Positions 12,034-23,300 of a DNA stretch of 64,000 bases are shown here, in pieces (position 1 is the first letter of the stretch; each line of letters opens with the position of its first letter). The translations under genes and the position numbers were made by a program. The notes beneath the pieces are model-generated. The model saw only the letters and a program-made list of their open reading frames with translations, searched no databases and was not told the origin of the DNA. Source of the stretch: Cystobasidium ongulense (lineage: Eukaryota; Basidiomycota; Cystobasidiomycetes; Cystobasidiales; Cystobasidiaceae); the NCBI GenBank assembly GCA_022835595.1, contig BQUP01000003.1:378629-442628 (forward strand). The letters run 5' to 3'.

Positions 12034-13788
12034 CTACCATTCCTCTTTATAAAAAGCTTCCAACCATTTCTTAGCTCTCCCTTGTTCAGCTTTCAATTGT
12101 GGTAAAAGTATTTCTAATTTATTATATGCAACTTCTTTTGAAATTTGATTTAATCCAGAATCATCTTTTTCACTGCCATAATTTTGCATTAATGAACATA
12201 ATTTTGAAACGGCTGCTAATCCTACTGATGAACTTGATCCTTTTAAAAAATGTCCTAGTTTTGACAGTCTATCCAAATCTTTTGCCGCTCTGTAAGTATG
12301 GTCATAACACGCACAGAGTAAAGAGCGGTTTAGTGTTCATTATGAAAGTTGATGGATCGAAGTCGTATGTCATCGAATTTGCACGTAGGTAAGCAACCGA
12401 GATGTCGGTGTTATAGCAGAAAGTGTATTGATATTGGAACATAACGAAGTAGCATGTTCGATGTGTGATGTCGTCGTCGATGTCATAGAATTGATGAAGA
12501 GGGTCGAAGCGCGATGAGAAGCGAGAACACCCAAGTAAAGACGGGTCGAGGAGGTAAAGGTGGAGGTAAAGATGGAGGTAAGAAGACGAATGATGTTGTA
12601 GTGCGACCAGGATAGTATTTGCAGCGTTTGCGTTTGAGGAGATATGCAGTGTTCGATGGTAGGTTTTTTCACGATTGATTGATTGTAGGGTACATATAGT
12701 AGTTTATCACAATTTCGTTGAGCGCCAGGGGAGTCGCAGAGAGTCAGATTACGGCACAGTAGAGTGTTCATAATAGTGCAAGAAAGCACGTCGGTCATGG
12801 GTAGAGAACAGAAGAGAAGAAACAATCAATCAGCTTCATCCATGGAAACGAGGGCCACGCTGGCCATTGACTAGATAAGCTAGGCCAGATGGGAGAGAGT
12901 ATCACTAACAAAGCTTCATCCATCTCTACAAAAGTGGAAGAAGCTTGATCAACATATTGTTGAGCTAATCCCTTTGAGAAATCTCTAGAGTCGTCATCAT
13001 CGCTGTTTTATTTTATAAAATTTGGTTTTGTCGATATATGAAAAAGTAGGAGTTGTTTTGATGCGGTTGTGACAGTAGACGTGTTCGTGTTATCCCAGAA
13101 TCAGGAATAGCATTTTAAGCCGTATTTATCGATATAGTCGAATCCAGTAAGATGGGTTGCCAAGGCGTGCGAATTTAAATAGTAACGATCGTCGAGTTGG
13201 GCGTCGTCGTTTGCAGGATTGTGATTATTCGGTCGAGCATGGAAAGGAAGGACGGGAAGAGCATCAGCCAAAGTACTCCTCTGCCATAGCATTGCTCTTT
13301 CGAGTGCGAGTAGAGCAGCGAGAGGTAGGGAGGACAGCATTGGGGCCGTTGCGCGTCCAGTCAAGAGCCTTTGGGACAAGTGGATGGTACGTAGAACCGG
13401 CCAACCAAGGATCCAGGCTATCAAACCCTACGCTCCTTAAGCGCCCTAGCCACTGCCTACAGTCCGACGGTTTGTCGTGACCTGCCTTCCACGCTAAATC
13501 GCCTTTGTCGCATGCCGTTAATCGATCATGGATTGTCAGGGCAAAGCTGGACGGAGAGTATAACTGGCTGTTGATACGGTTCTCCTCGAGACTGTTCCCC
13601 GGGTGGTAGAAAGATGGATGAGAAGAGGAAGGGAGGTATCGAATGCAACGCACATTTCCAACAGCTGGTTGAATGTTTCCATATCTATGATGCCATCCTC
13701 ACTTGCTTGTTCGGGGGCCTATTCAGATTATTGGGAAGCGCGACAGGGCAGGGAGGGATACAGGTAAAGTCAGCTTGGATAATGTCAT
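12034..13788 (-). CDS. YPD1: Histidine phosphotransfer protein Ypd1 (HPt)
   Basis: Carries phosphate from a hybrid histidine kinase to response regulators such as Ssk1 and Skn7 in the HOG stress pathway. Exons: 13762-13788, 13654-13718, 12910-13002 and 12034-12289, all in phase. The protein is about 143 residues: IIDMETFNQLLEI, then a DDDD run and FSKGLAQQYVDQASSTFVEMDEAL, then AAKDLDRLSKLGHFLKGSSSSVGL with the phospho-accepting His in LGHFLKGSS, then the usual CxxMQNYG and C-terminal helices ending AFYKEEW. The order matches yeast Ypd1. The second and third introns are 651 and 620 nt, an order of magnitude above the local norm. Exon 1 is only nine codons with donor GTATCC and is the least certain part. 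Confidence 0.9.
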
Positions 13789-15530
13789 GTTTGAATTGTC
13801 GCTGGTGCTGTTCCCCTGCTGTCCATCACTCGCCAAACCCCCATGGACCGGTCCGATGAGCGTCAGCCGTCTGTCCGCCGTGCTGGGATTGACGAGATGG
13901 ATGGACGGCCAGCATTGCAAAGGGCATAGTTTCAACCCACATTATCGCCGCCGTTGGGTTTGGAAGCCATGCTTGTGTTCGAGCAGCACGTCTAGCTAGT
14001 CTTGGTACTCGGTAAGTGCCGGCGGTCCGTCTGGCCTTGCTGATTCGCTTTGCTTGATCCGTCGACCCGTGTATGACGATACGATGCTTGCAGACGGTAC
14101 TCTGACAGCTGTGATTTGCTTGCTGGGCGGGGGAAGCGAGGATGAACTGCACGTATGCAACGCGATGCAGTGTGCTAGCTGCTGGCGATAGCGCTGCCGG
14201 TGTGGTGTGGTGTCGTCGAGTCGAGTAGAGTAGAGCAGAGCAGACATGCAGCGAAAGATCAAGAGCGGTCAAAAGTGGTGGCAGCGACATGCATTGCCAT
14301 GGCGAAGCATTACATAGCCAGCCTCCGGACTGCAGCGTAGCTGTCCGTGATGCTGCATTGCTCAGTCTCCCTCTTGTGCTTGCCTGAGCCAGCCAGCCCA
14401 TACCCATCATTGGTACCTACCTCTCATACACGCATTACGCACATGCATCAACAAAACTACAAATACTGTCAAGCGAAGGAATAGCGCGCTGACCATTGAC
14501 AAAGCTTGTTCACAGTAGTACCGGTACTCATTCTATTGTATCCTTCTACAGTTTGACAGCTTGAAACCGGCGTATTCGCGCCTGTCGTCTGGAAATCAAG
14601 ATACGGCAGTGCCATTCAAATTGATAATCAAGCATTTCTACATGTGAAGCAAAACCAATACCCATCTGTCATCGTCGTGTCAATACAAAGCTCGAAAGGC
14701 TCAATATTTGGAAACTTGCATTAATTTATTATTATTGTTGACTTATCTGATGGTTGCATGCAGCTTTTTGTTTAAATATACCTCCGTCATTCTTTTGACG
14801 CGAAGCTGCGCATTATTAGATTATACAGCCACGTGTCGAATACGATCTCAAAGACGGGAACAAGGTGCAAGAAGCGAGACACAGGCACTTCCTGTAGTAG
14901 GTATCAGCATTGCGGTAGTATCTGGTTCACCAGAAGTGTCAAGAGCTTCCTGGACCGTCCATAAGCTGTCGCATTATCACAGCCCTCGTCTCTGGTTAGA
15001 AGTAGCTGACTGAAAATACGAAAGCACGAAAGTACGGTAGGGTGTAGGGTCACATTATGCTGTAGTAATGAATGTGAATTAGTAACTAACCTGTCTCACC
15101 TTGCGTCATTCGGAAAACATGGCGTCCTCGCGGTGCCTGTACCTTTTTTTGTCGATTTTGGGCAAAGCGGTTGATGGTATACCACAATTTGAATTCCAAG
15201 CAATGACAGGTACCGTAAAGTGAAGTTGGCTGATAGCGTGTCAACCCCTTGAGCATTCCTATTATCCTTCATACTTGCCCGACTTTGACTCCGGTTCATG
15301 ACCTGATTACCGTAATAAGTGGGTGCCTGACTCTTAAAAAATGACTTCATCTTTTCGACTTCGTTTTCGAGGACAGGCAATACCGTTTCACTTCACGAGA
15401 GCACCCAAACGCTTCAGAGCAATCCAAGCAATGAGACTTGATTACTACTGCCTCACAAGCACAACATACAGTACCGTGCATGTTGGAATCAGGAAAAAAT
15501 CCTGAACGACCTCCTTTTACCTGTATAGAA
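13789..15530. other. Large intergenic region, no gene supported
   Basis: 1.7 kb upstream of YPD1 and downstream of the WD40-cyclophilin gene. 13,800-14,400 is GC-rich with several overlapping open frames in both directions that have no domain pattern. 14,440-15,530 is more AT-rich. I see no RNA gene or repeat. Likely an extended YPD1 promoter and leader plus the 3' UTR of the neighbour. Confidence 0.4.
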
Positions 15531-18460
15531 TCAATGTATAGAAATACTAACAATTTTAATATCATCATATGGTTTATCATTCTTATCAACTCTAGCATTT
15601 TCAATCTTGTGTATCACTTCAAAACCTGAAGTCGCTCTACCAAAGACTGTATGTTTGCCATCTAACCATGTACATGGTACTGTCGTGATGAAGAATTGAG
15701 CTATTCAGGCACACACAAGAGAAAAACAAAAGGAATACATCGACCGTCAGCTTTTGTATCCTTGTTTGTCGAGCTAATATAGAGATGAAGATCTAGACAT
15801 GAGAACTCACATCCGTTGGTTTTAGGTCCAGCATTGGCCATAGACAAGGTATAAGGTCTATCATGTCTATACCTCTTGACGTCAATCTCATCCTCAAACG
15901 TACCGCCCCAAATAGATTCACCACCAGTACCGTCGCCTAACGGATCTCCAGTTTGAAGCATGAACTTCTTAATGACTCTGTGAAAAATCAATCCTTCATA
16001 ATAAGTACTCCTGCTATGTCCAATGAAATTCTCTACTGTTTTAGGCGCTACGTCTGGATAAAGTTCTAGTTGAATATCACCGAGAGTAGTATGTAATGTT
16101 GCATGTGTAGCGAGTTTGATAGCTTTAGGAGCTGAAGAAACACCGGCTATAGTAGCTTCCTCTCTTGTAGGTTTCTCATTGAAGACGTCTCGTTCAGCCT
16201 TACTGTCTCTGTTTACGGCAAGGTGGTAGAAAAGAGTTATCAAAGTCAGTTTGAAGTCCTAAACTCGTATATGGTTCATACAATGGTGGTTCCAACTCAC
16301 GTCTCAGGCTCAATCTTCGAGAACATGTAGAATCTGCCTCTCTTGAAAGCGGTACAGAACAATGTAGGATCTTTCAATACTGATTTGTTGAGAAGTGGAT
16401 TTTCAGATGCCGCCATAGCCTATTTAATGAGAAATAACATTCCAAAAATCAGCATTTGTTCGCCATTATTCCCAAGTCTTCGGAAGGGGTAAAAGCAAAA
16501 GTGAGGACTTACAATTGTCTGAAGGCCTTTCTTCGTCGCTTGTCCTTGATAAAGAGCCAAATTTAAGAAGCGATGATTTTCATCTTTACCTAATATCCGA
16601 ACGACTTTATTGGTGATGATATTGACGACTGTCAAGAGAACCAAGCGGGCACAGTATGTTAGCAACCTTTCAATGTAGTATACCGTGAGGTACATAACAC
16701 GTGAAAAAAGTACAAACGAACCTTTGATGCCGACTAGACTAGGATAGAGAATGAAATTTCCAGTCTCATCCCACGCTGCGTTTTCCTTCTTAGCAGCATC
16801 TATAGATCTTTCTGCTAAATCTCTTTCAACAGCTAACCGTCTCCCAAATTCCATCTCATCCAATTTCATATTTATCAAATTCGAAGAGTTACTATTGTTT
16901 ATAGACGAGCTTGTACCAGCCTGCTGTAATTCTTGAATTGCTGATAAGGTTTCGTCATATTTACGATGTAATTTACCACTCAAGAATGAAAATATTCTGA
17001 TTTGACGATCTGATAGGATTGAAGTCGTGATGAAATGTGAACCGGTAGGTGAAAAAGTTAAAGAGTTGGGTAGGGATTTCGTCTGCAACACAGCAAAAGG
17101 GGAGAGCCTTGAATAAATGCAAATCAAAGAGTAATATACTGGAATCCAAGCCTACCTTCTTGAACTCGTATAGGTCTGTCTCGCTCTTGTATCGCCACAT
17201 CCCTGGAACCTCAGGTAGCTCAAAGGGCTCTCTCGGTGACCAGTACTCGACGAATCCTTTGTCATCACAGGATACAACTGTATCATACGGTTCATTGTAC
17301 TTTTAAGAGGGACAATACCGAGTGTAAGCCGTCATTGCGCCAATCACAAAGAAATTAATTCACAAGCACTCACAGCGATAAGCTGGACCGAACTTCCTTT
17401 CCTATGTACGCCTTCCACGATACCGACAGTTTTCCCATCACCTCTTCCATCATACAACCTAATCAAGTTAGATCCTTCCTCCGCAACAGCCAGCAACGAT
17501 CTAGCTTGCGTCCGAGAATGAATCCAGCATGCGGTAGAGGGTCTATAGTCCAATGATATAATATTGATCATGTCGAAATTCTCTACGTCAAAGACTTTGA
17601 CACTTCCTATCGTGGATGCGCTCCCGCCGGATAGAGCATTACCGTCTGCGCTGATTGTTGCGGCTAGTGTGCCATCTGCTGATACTGGCAAAGCTAGAAT
17701 AGGTCCTAGGTGTGCTCTGAAATGCTTGACGAATCTGTTTAAAGGTGGAATCAAGTCGGGTCAGACGCAAATATTGTATATTGCTAGCCCGAGTACTCCT
17801 ATATGATAGTCGCTCACTCTATTCCAACTCCTGACGTTGATCCGGTAGCATCGGAATCTGAAGGATCCTTCTTCTTCCAGAACTTGAGATGACCGTCTAC
17901 CGAGGCCGTAAGGACGAAGTCGGTTCTAGAGTAATAAGCAGGATGTTACTACTATTTCTGAGGATCCCTTCGAGATGAGTCTTAGTTTGCTGGAACATAC
18001 CTGGTCACGCTGACCCACGAGACAATGTCTCTATGCATGAAGGATTCTGTGCCACAAGGGTTGTAGCAATTTCAGTAGTGCAACACCCCAAGGCTGGAAA
18101 GCGGGCAGACCCACTGTAGTATCTATCCGCTGAAGGGAGATTGTCGAGATAGACCTTCTCATACTTGAGTATCTTTCTCCTCTTAGCGGCTGCTTTTGAC
18201 GAGCCAGCACCACTCTTGGCTGAAGCAGGCAAAGGACCAGCTTCGTCGTCGCTGTCTGCGCCTTCGGGAACAGGCATCGGTCCTACGTCGTCGTCGTCGC
18301 TGTCTGACTCTGCCTCGCCAGCCTGCGCTTGTCCATTCTTGCCAGCGTGATCATCACCTTCTTGACCATTTCCAGACGGTGATGATGCTGAGCGTGTCCG
18401 CTTGCCGAGCGAGACGGTCGAAGCAAACGACGCCGCGTCTTGCGGGTCTGTGGATGCCAT
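15531..18460 (-). CDS. PPWD1: PPWD1-type WD40-repeat peptidyl-prolyl isomerase
   Basis: A WD40 propeller fused to a C-terminal cyclophilin; in other eukaryotes PPWD1 associates with the spliceosome. The ATG at 18460 begins a charged N terminus with Ser/Asp runs (about residues 40-70), then [20 protein letters not shown] and, across an intron, [12 protein letters not shown], the start of the propeller. Repeat segments include [35 protein letters not shown] and [17 protein letters not shown]. The cyclophilin domain starts near [22 protein letters not shown] and has [46 protein letters not shown] and the [10 protein letters not shown] segment, so the isomerase core looks complete. The last exon ends IVSISIH at 15531. 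At least ten introns. The 5' part is GC-rich and the 3' part AT-rich. Confidence 0.93.
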
Positions 18461-18650
18461 TCTGGTGCACTTGTTAGCGAGACAGACTTGCTTGTCCAAG
18501 TTGTCGTGAGCGAATCCATTGCTTGTGGCTGTTTTCTTCTGCGTCTTCTTCTTCGGGCTTCTTTTCGCCTGGCCTCTTTGCTCTTCTCCCAACAACAAAT
18601 CCCCCATACCTCCAAAGCCGCCTCTCTCGCAGCTCATCCCATACTCTACC
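18461..18650. promoter_or_regulatory. Shared divergent promoter of PPWD1-type gene and VDAC
   Basis: Only 190 bp separate the two start codons, which point away from each other, so both promoters and both 5' leaders must lie or overlap here. The stretch is pyrimidine-rich towards VDAC (CTTCTGC and CTTTGCTCTTC words). No TATA box recognised. Confidence 0.55.
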
Positions 18651-19899
18651 ATGTCCATGTGAGTGTTGACAGTGCCTGCTTCGCTGTGCCTTGCTGACTC
18701 TGCGTGTCTCCTACTGCTCGTTCTGTCCCGCCGCCTGTTCGCCCCGTCATGCGTGTCTGTGTTTCCACCACCCATCCATCAACAATCAATGAACACTCGT
18801 CAACTGCATACAGCCCAGTTCCCCCATCCTACAAGGACTTCGGCAAGGCCGCCAGCGACCTCCTCAACAAGGACTTCCCCCTAGGTGTCACCACCTTCGA
18901 GGCAAAGACCCGCGCACCCAATGGCGTGCTCTTCAAGGCCGGCATTGCTAAGGACGACACACGCGATGTCATCATAGGGTGGGCGCTGCTACAATGACTT
19001 GCTGCTTTCTGGTCTCACCTTCTCGTGTGCCATCTCATCATCCAGTGACCTCGAGGGAAAGTACGTCGACGGCAAGAACGGCGTCGTCTTGACCCAGACC
19101 TGGTTGACCAACAACGCCCTCAAGACCCAGCTTGAATTGGAAGGTTACCTCGCCAGAGGTACGCTGAGACCCAACTCGTGCTCGTAACGCGCATGCCAAC
19201 CTCACCCCTTGCTTTTATCTGCAGGCCTCAAGTTCGACATTATCGGAACACTCCAGCCAGAGAAGGGCACCAAGCACGCTACCGTCACCTCCATCTACAG
19301 ACAGCCAGGTTTCCACGGCCGAGCTCTCGTTGATGTCTTCAACGGACCTTCCGTCACCACCGACGCCGTCTTTGGACGAGACGGCTTCTTGGCCGGTCTC
19401 GACGTCGCCGTCGACGCCCAGGGCAAGCCAAAGTCATACTCTGCTGCTCTCGGTTACTCTGCTCCAGAGTACAGCGTCACACTCAAGGCCCTCTCTGCCT
19501 TGACCGCTTTCCAGGCCTCATACTACCACCGCGTCAACCGCGATGTCGAGGCTGGTGCCATCGCTACCTACAAGACCAGCGCCCCAGGCGCCGTCAACCT
19601 CCAGGTTGGTGCCAAGACCTACCTCGACGCTGCTGCCTTCATTAGTGGGTTTCATTCTCATTGTAGATCTCTGGTCCTTTTACTGACTTACCACCTGCCT
19701 TGCTGCATCAACAGAGGCCAAGGTCGATAACACCGGTCTAGTCACCCTCGGATACACCCAGGCTCTCCGACCTGGTGTCAAGGCTTCATTCGGTCTCTCG
19801 CTCGATACCGTCAAGCTCAGCCAGAAGGGACAATCCGAGAAGCCCGTTACCCCCGCCGAGGCGGCCAAGGTCGGTGCTGCTTTCACTTTCGAAGGCTAA
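18651..19899 (+). CDS. POR1: Mitochondrial outer-membrane porin (VDAC)
   Basis: Voltage-dependent anion channel for ATP, ADP and other metabolites. The start is a micro-exon of eight bases (18651-18658, ATGTCCAT) followed by GTGAGT; the acceptor before 18814 completes MSIPVPPSYKDFGK, the conserved porin N terminus. Without this exon there is no sensible start. The rest is the expected 19-strand beta-barrel pattern: GVTTFEAKTRAPNGVLFK, DLEGKYVDGKNGVVLTQTW, LKFDIIGTLQPEKG, VDVFNGPSVTTDAVFGRDG and a C-terminal LVTLGYTQALRPGVKASFGL segment, ending TFEG. Length is close to 290 residues, typical of the family. Codon use is strongly C-ending (GCC, CTC, AAG), as expected for a highly expressed gene and unlike most neighbours. 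Confidence 0.95.
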
Positions 19900-20340
19900 A
19901 TGCGCACATGAAGTTAGACAGGACTCTGCTTGAAATTTTGAGAACCGGGTCAAAGGTGTTGGATATGGAAACTAGACTTTTATTATGAGTGACTCTTTTT
20001 GATCTGCTCGAACTTTGGCTTTCAATATACCAACCACTTTTGTGGATGCCTTTTCTTTGGGTTGTACCGTAATCTTCTCCTTGAAAGCACACCACCTCAT
20101 TCAAAACAATATATTACATGAAAATCAAAGGAACCGTATGGCTTGTCTGGTCATTCGGTTCCATTTGCCTTTCTACTCAGCTGCTGTCGGATTATGCAAC
20201 TCTAGGTCACGTTTTTTTTCGCTACTTGACTTCCTACCACTACCACGATCATCGACCTCTAGAAGAGAACAATTGATATGCGGTGACACACTGCAGACGT
20301 TCCCTAGGCAGGAACAGTTCCTACAACCGAGCTAGGCTCC
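19900..20340. other. Intergenic region, VDAC 3' flank and IML1 promoter
   Basis: Tandem plus-strand genes flank it. The sequence is AT-rich near VDAC and pyrimidine-rich near IML1. Nothing else recognised. Confidence 0.5.
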
Positions 20341-23300
20341 ATGTCTTCCCATCCTGCAGGCGGAGGGCAGGGCAGCGGCAAAGTCACGCTCACGCTGTGG
20401 GTGCATGATACCTCTCAAGCGCCTGGAACGCAGCAGCAAAGCACCACTTCCAGCTCCAGCTCCAGCTATGGCGTTCCGCTAGCCAACACGTTATCAAGCG
20501 AGATTGTTCTCTCCCCTGAATTGCTCAAGAACGAGTTGCCAGATGTACAGATTGGAGACGTTTTGGAACTCATCAAAGCTTCGAACGCGAATGGGTCGAA
20601 TGCAAGCCAAGGCGCAGGAAGTGGAAGTACAACTTCAAGCTGGAATGGAACGATAAAGCATGAAGAACGTTATAAACGCCATCATAGACATGATGTACAC
20701 CGCGCAGGCGCCTTGAATGGCCCAAGGTCGCTGCCGAATACCGAGAGCCTTGTCTTTCGAGTCGAGAGAGCGAGTCTTGCTAATGAAGGAAGCAGTGGCC
20801 AGCTACAGGTGCGTTCATACACCTATTGACAATTGCGTTCTTTCTCTGCGTACAATTGTTGAGCCTTCTGAGTGACATCTCGCTCGCCTTGTAGATCTCC
20901 ATCTCCCAGACATTAGCACAAGCTTTCGAGCTGAAGAATCGAGACCAGGTCATACTTCGCAAGGTGAGAATTTTCTTATACTTCGAATGATGATGTACGG
21001 GTCAGCTGAAATCAAGCGTGACGGCCATATCAGCTCCCTTCTCCATTACCGAAAGAATATATAGCAGATCACGTGGAACTATACTTCAAGGATCAATACC
21101 TGTATAGCTACTTTGTTCAATCGCATGTCTTGGACAAGTACTGAACCTGTTTTGATTTACCTCTCATGTCCTTCCTTGTGCCACACAGTGGTCGGGCAGA
21201 CATGCATCGCATCTCGCTGGCTCTCGCCGATGCTTGCTTGTACAAAGAGCAAAAAGTACAGCTTGCAGGACTCAATATCCGTGCGAGGATAGGTGGTATC
21301 TGGGTAGCTGGCAAACAGGTATGACCTAGAAGTCTTAGAACATATAACTTGATCTATTCTAACGTTGACCCTTGCTCACACTCACAATAGCGCAAGTCTG
21401 CTCTCTTCGTCAGTAATACAAAGACGGTCTTTCGCTCCGAAAGTGCAAAATATTACATATTCATTCAGCTTTCCAAGGAGATGTGGATGTTCGATGATGA
21501 TGGCTCCGTAAGTCATGTTGAAATTACCCTCTGTGTACTTGACGTGATCTGAGTGCGCCTTTTCGACAGTTATTCTTTGAAAAGGCAGTCGACCTCTTCC
21601 TCCCTGAGCTCTTTTCAAGATGGGAGAAGAAAGGCACGAATCACATCGTTTCTATCGTTTTATTCTCGCGAGTCATGTATGACAAAGAGGAAGTCGACAT
21701 CGTCGACAGACCTTTAATGGTGTACGACCCTGCGCAGACTGAGGAGAGATGGACGGACGTGTACAAGGTTTGCATTGATGCTGCTTCCTGATCTTCTCCG
21801 CCCACTCATGCACTTTGTGATCCGCAGGTCATAGTCGACCTCGAAACGAATATGGACTGGTCTCAAGCTCTGCGCTCGCTACGCACAGAATGTGAGTTTG
21901 ACACCCGCCAATATGGATTTTCTTTGTTCTGACCTCGTCTACCATCACTGTTTCAAGTTCAAAACTTTCGCCAGGATGTGCTTCTCCGATCTTCTCCTAG
22001 AGATGACGGGAAACTGGCAGGGAAGATATCGGCAGCGCACGAAGGTGGCGTGCTTGAAGCTATCAACATGGCATTATCTGCATTCGACAAACATTACGTT
22101 GATCGTGATCTGCAAAGGACCGGATTAAGCATCGTCATTATTACAGCCGGTACCTCGCAGTTCAACGTTGATAAGAATCTGCTTCGTCTTACCACCGAAC
22201 GGATGATCGACGAAGGAATTGGCGTGGATTGCGTCTCCTTGGCCAAGATGCCTCTGCATGCTGTTCCCTTATTCAAGTATACTGGCACTACCTTAAAGCA
22301 GGCGGAAAAGGACGTAGCGCTGGATCATCTGTATACAGAAGATGACCCACGAGGAAAGAAAGAATCACTCTACACTATTCCATACTGGGTGGACTCAAGC
22401 TGTAAGAAAGCCGTCGCAACCATACTCGTGTCGGATTCTGATCTCGCAACTTCCCACAGTCTATGCTAAACATCAAGACAAGCCTTTTCGTTGCGACCGC
22501 TTCCTTCCAAGGTGCAGAATGCCTTCGATAACAAGTATCGGTATTGCGGAATATGAAAATGCCAATATCGCTTTACCTTTCATCAGCGAGGAACTCAAAG
22601 TTCTCGAAGGCTACGGACCCGATTGGGAGCAACTGTCCAAGAGAGAAAAGCTTCACAAACAATGGGAACAATTCGATAGTATTGCTTGTGGAGCTCTCGG
22701 AAAATGGCAATTACTAGATCTGAAAGAGCGCAGGGAAAGTTACGATGCACGGCAAAATCAGCGAGCGCATTCTTTCGCGACTCGATCATCTTCAAGTCTA
22801 GGTGATACCACCCGGAGTCTACGTTCACGCAATTCCTCTGGAGGGTCTGGTAGCGAGAAGGGTGCGAGTGGCGCTGAAGAAGACTTGACAGGTACCGCTC
22901 TGGTCAGTAAAATAGATCCGGACAGAGGTAGAACAACGGGTGGTGCCAGGAAAATGAGTAAACCACCACCTCTTGATGTGGAGGCATCGCATTCGCTCGA
23001 CTCGACGCTTCCAGCAATGCCAGAGTCGCCTACTCAGTCGCAAACACGCACTCGAGAGTCTTCTATCTCTACTCTCCTATCGCGACAGGCCCAAAAACGC
23101 GATCCAAGTAGAGCTCGTTCTCGTGCGGACAGCAGTGCTAGTCTATCCACTATCTCAAGAGCAAAGTCGAACATGAATCTCAGGTCTCCGTCGATAGTGA
23201 CCACTTCCAGGGGGCACCCGGACAGACGAGTGGTATCGTCAGCGGCATCATCAGTGACTGCTGTCGAACGAGCTCAGTCCGCGCTTGCTGGCGGCGGCAC

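Noticed and set aside
12370-12825. 151-codon minus-strand frame inside YPD1 intron 3
   Set aside because: The flanking exons join perfectly without it and it has no recognisable domain.
13826-14410. 194-codon minus-strand open frame upstream of YPD1
   Set aside because: Arg/Ala/Ser/Cys-rich, overlaps open frames in other phases, no domain; best explained by GC-rich promoter sequence.
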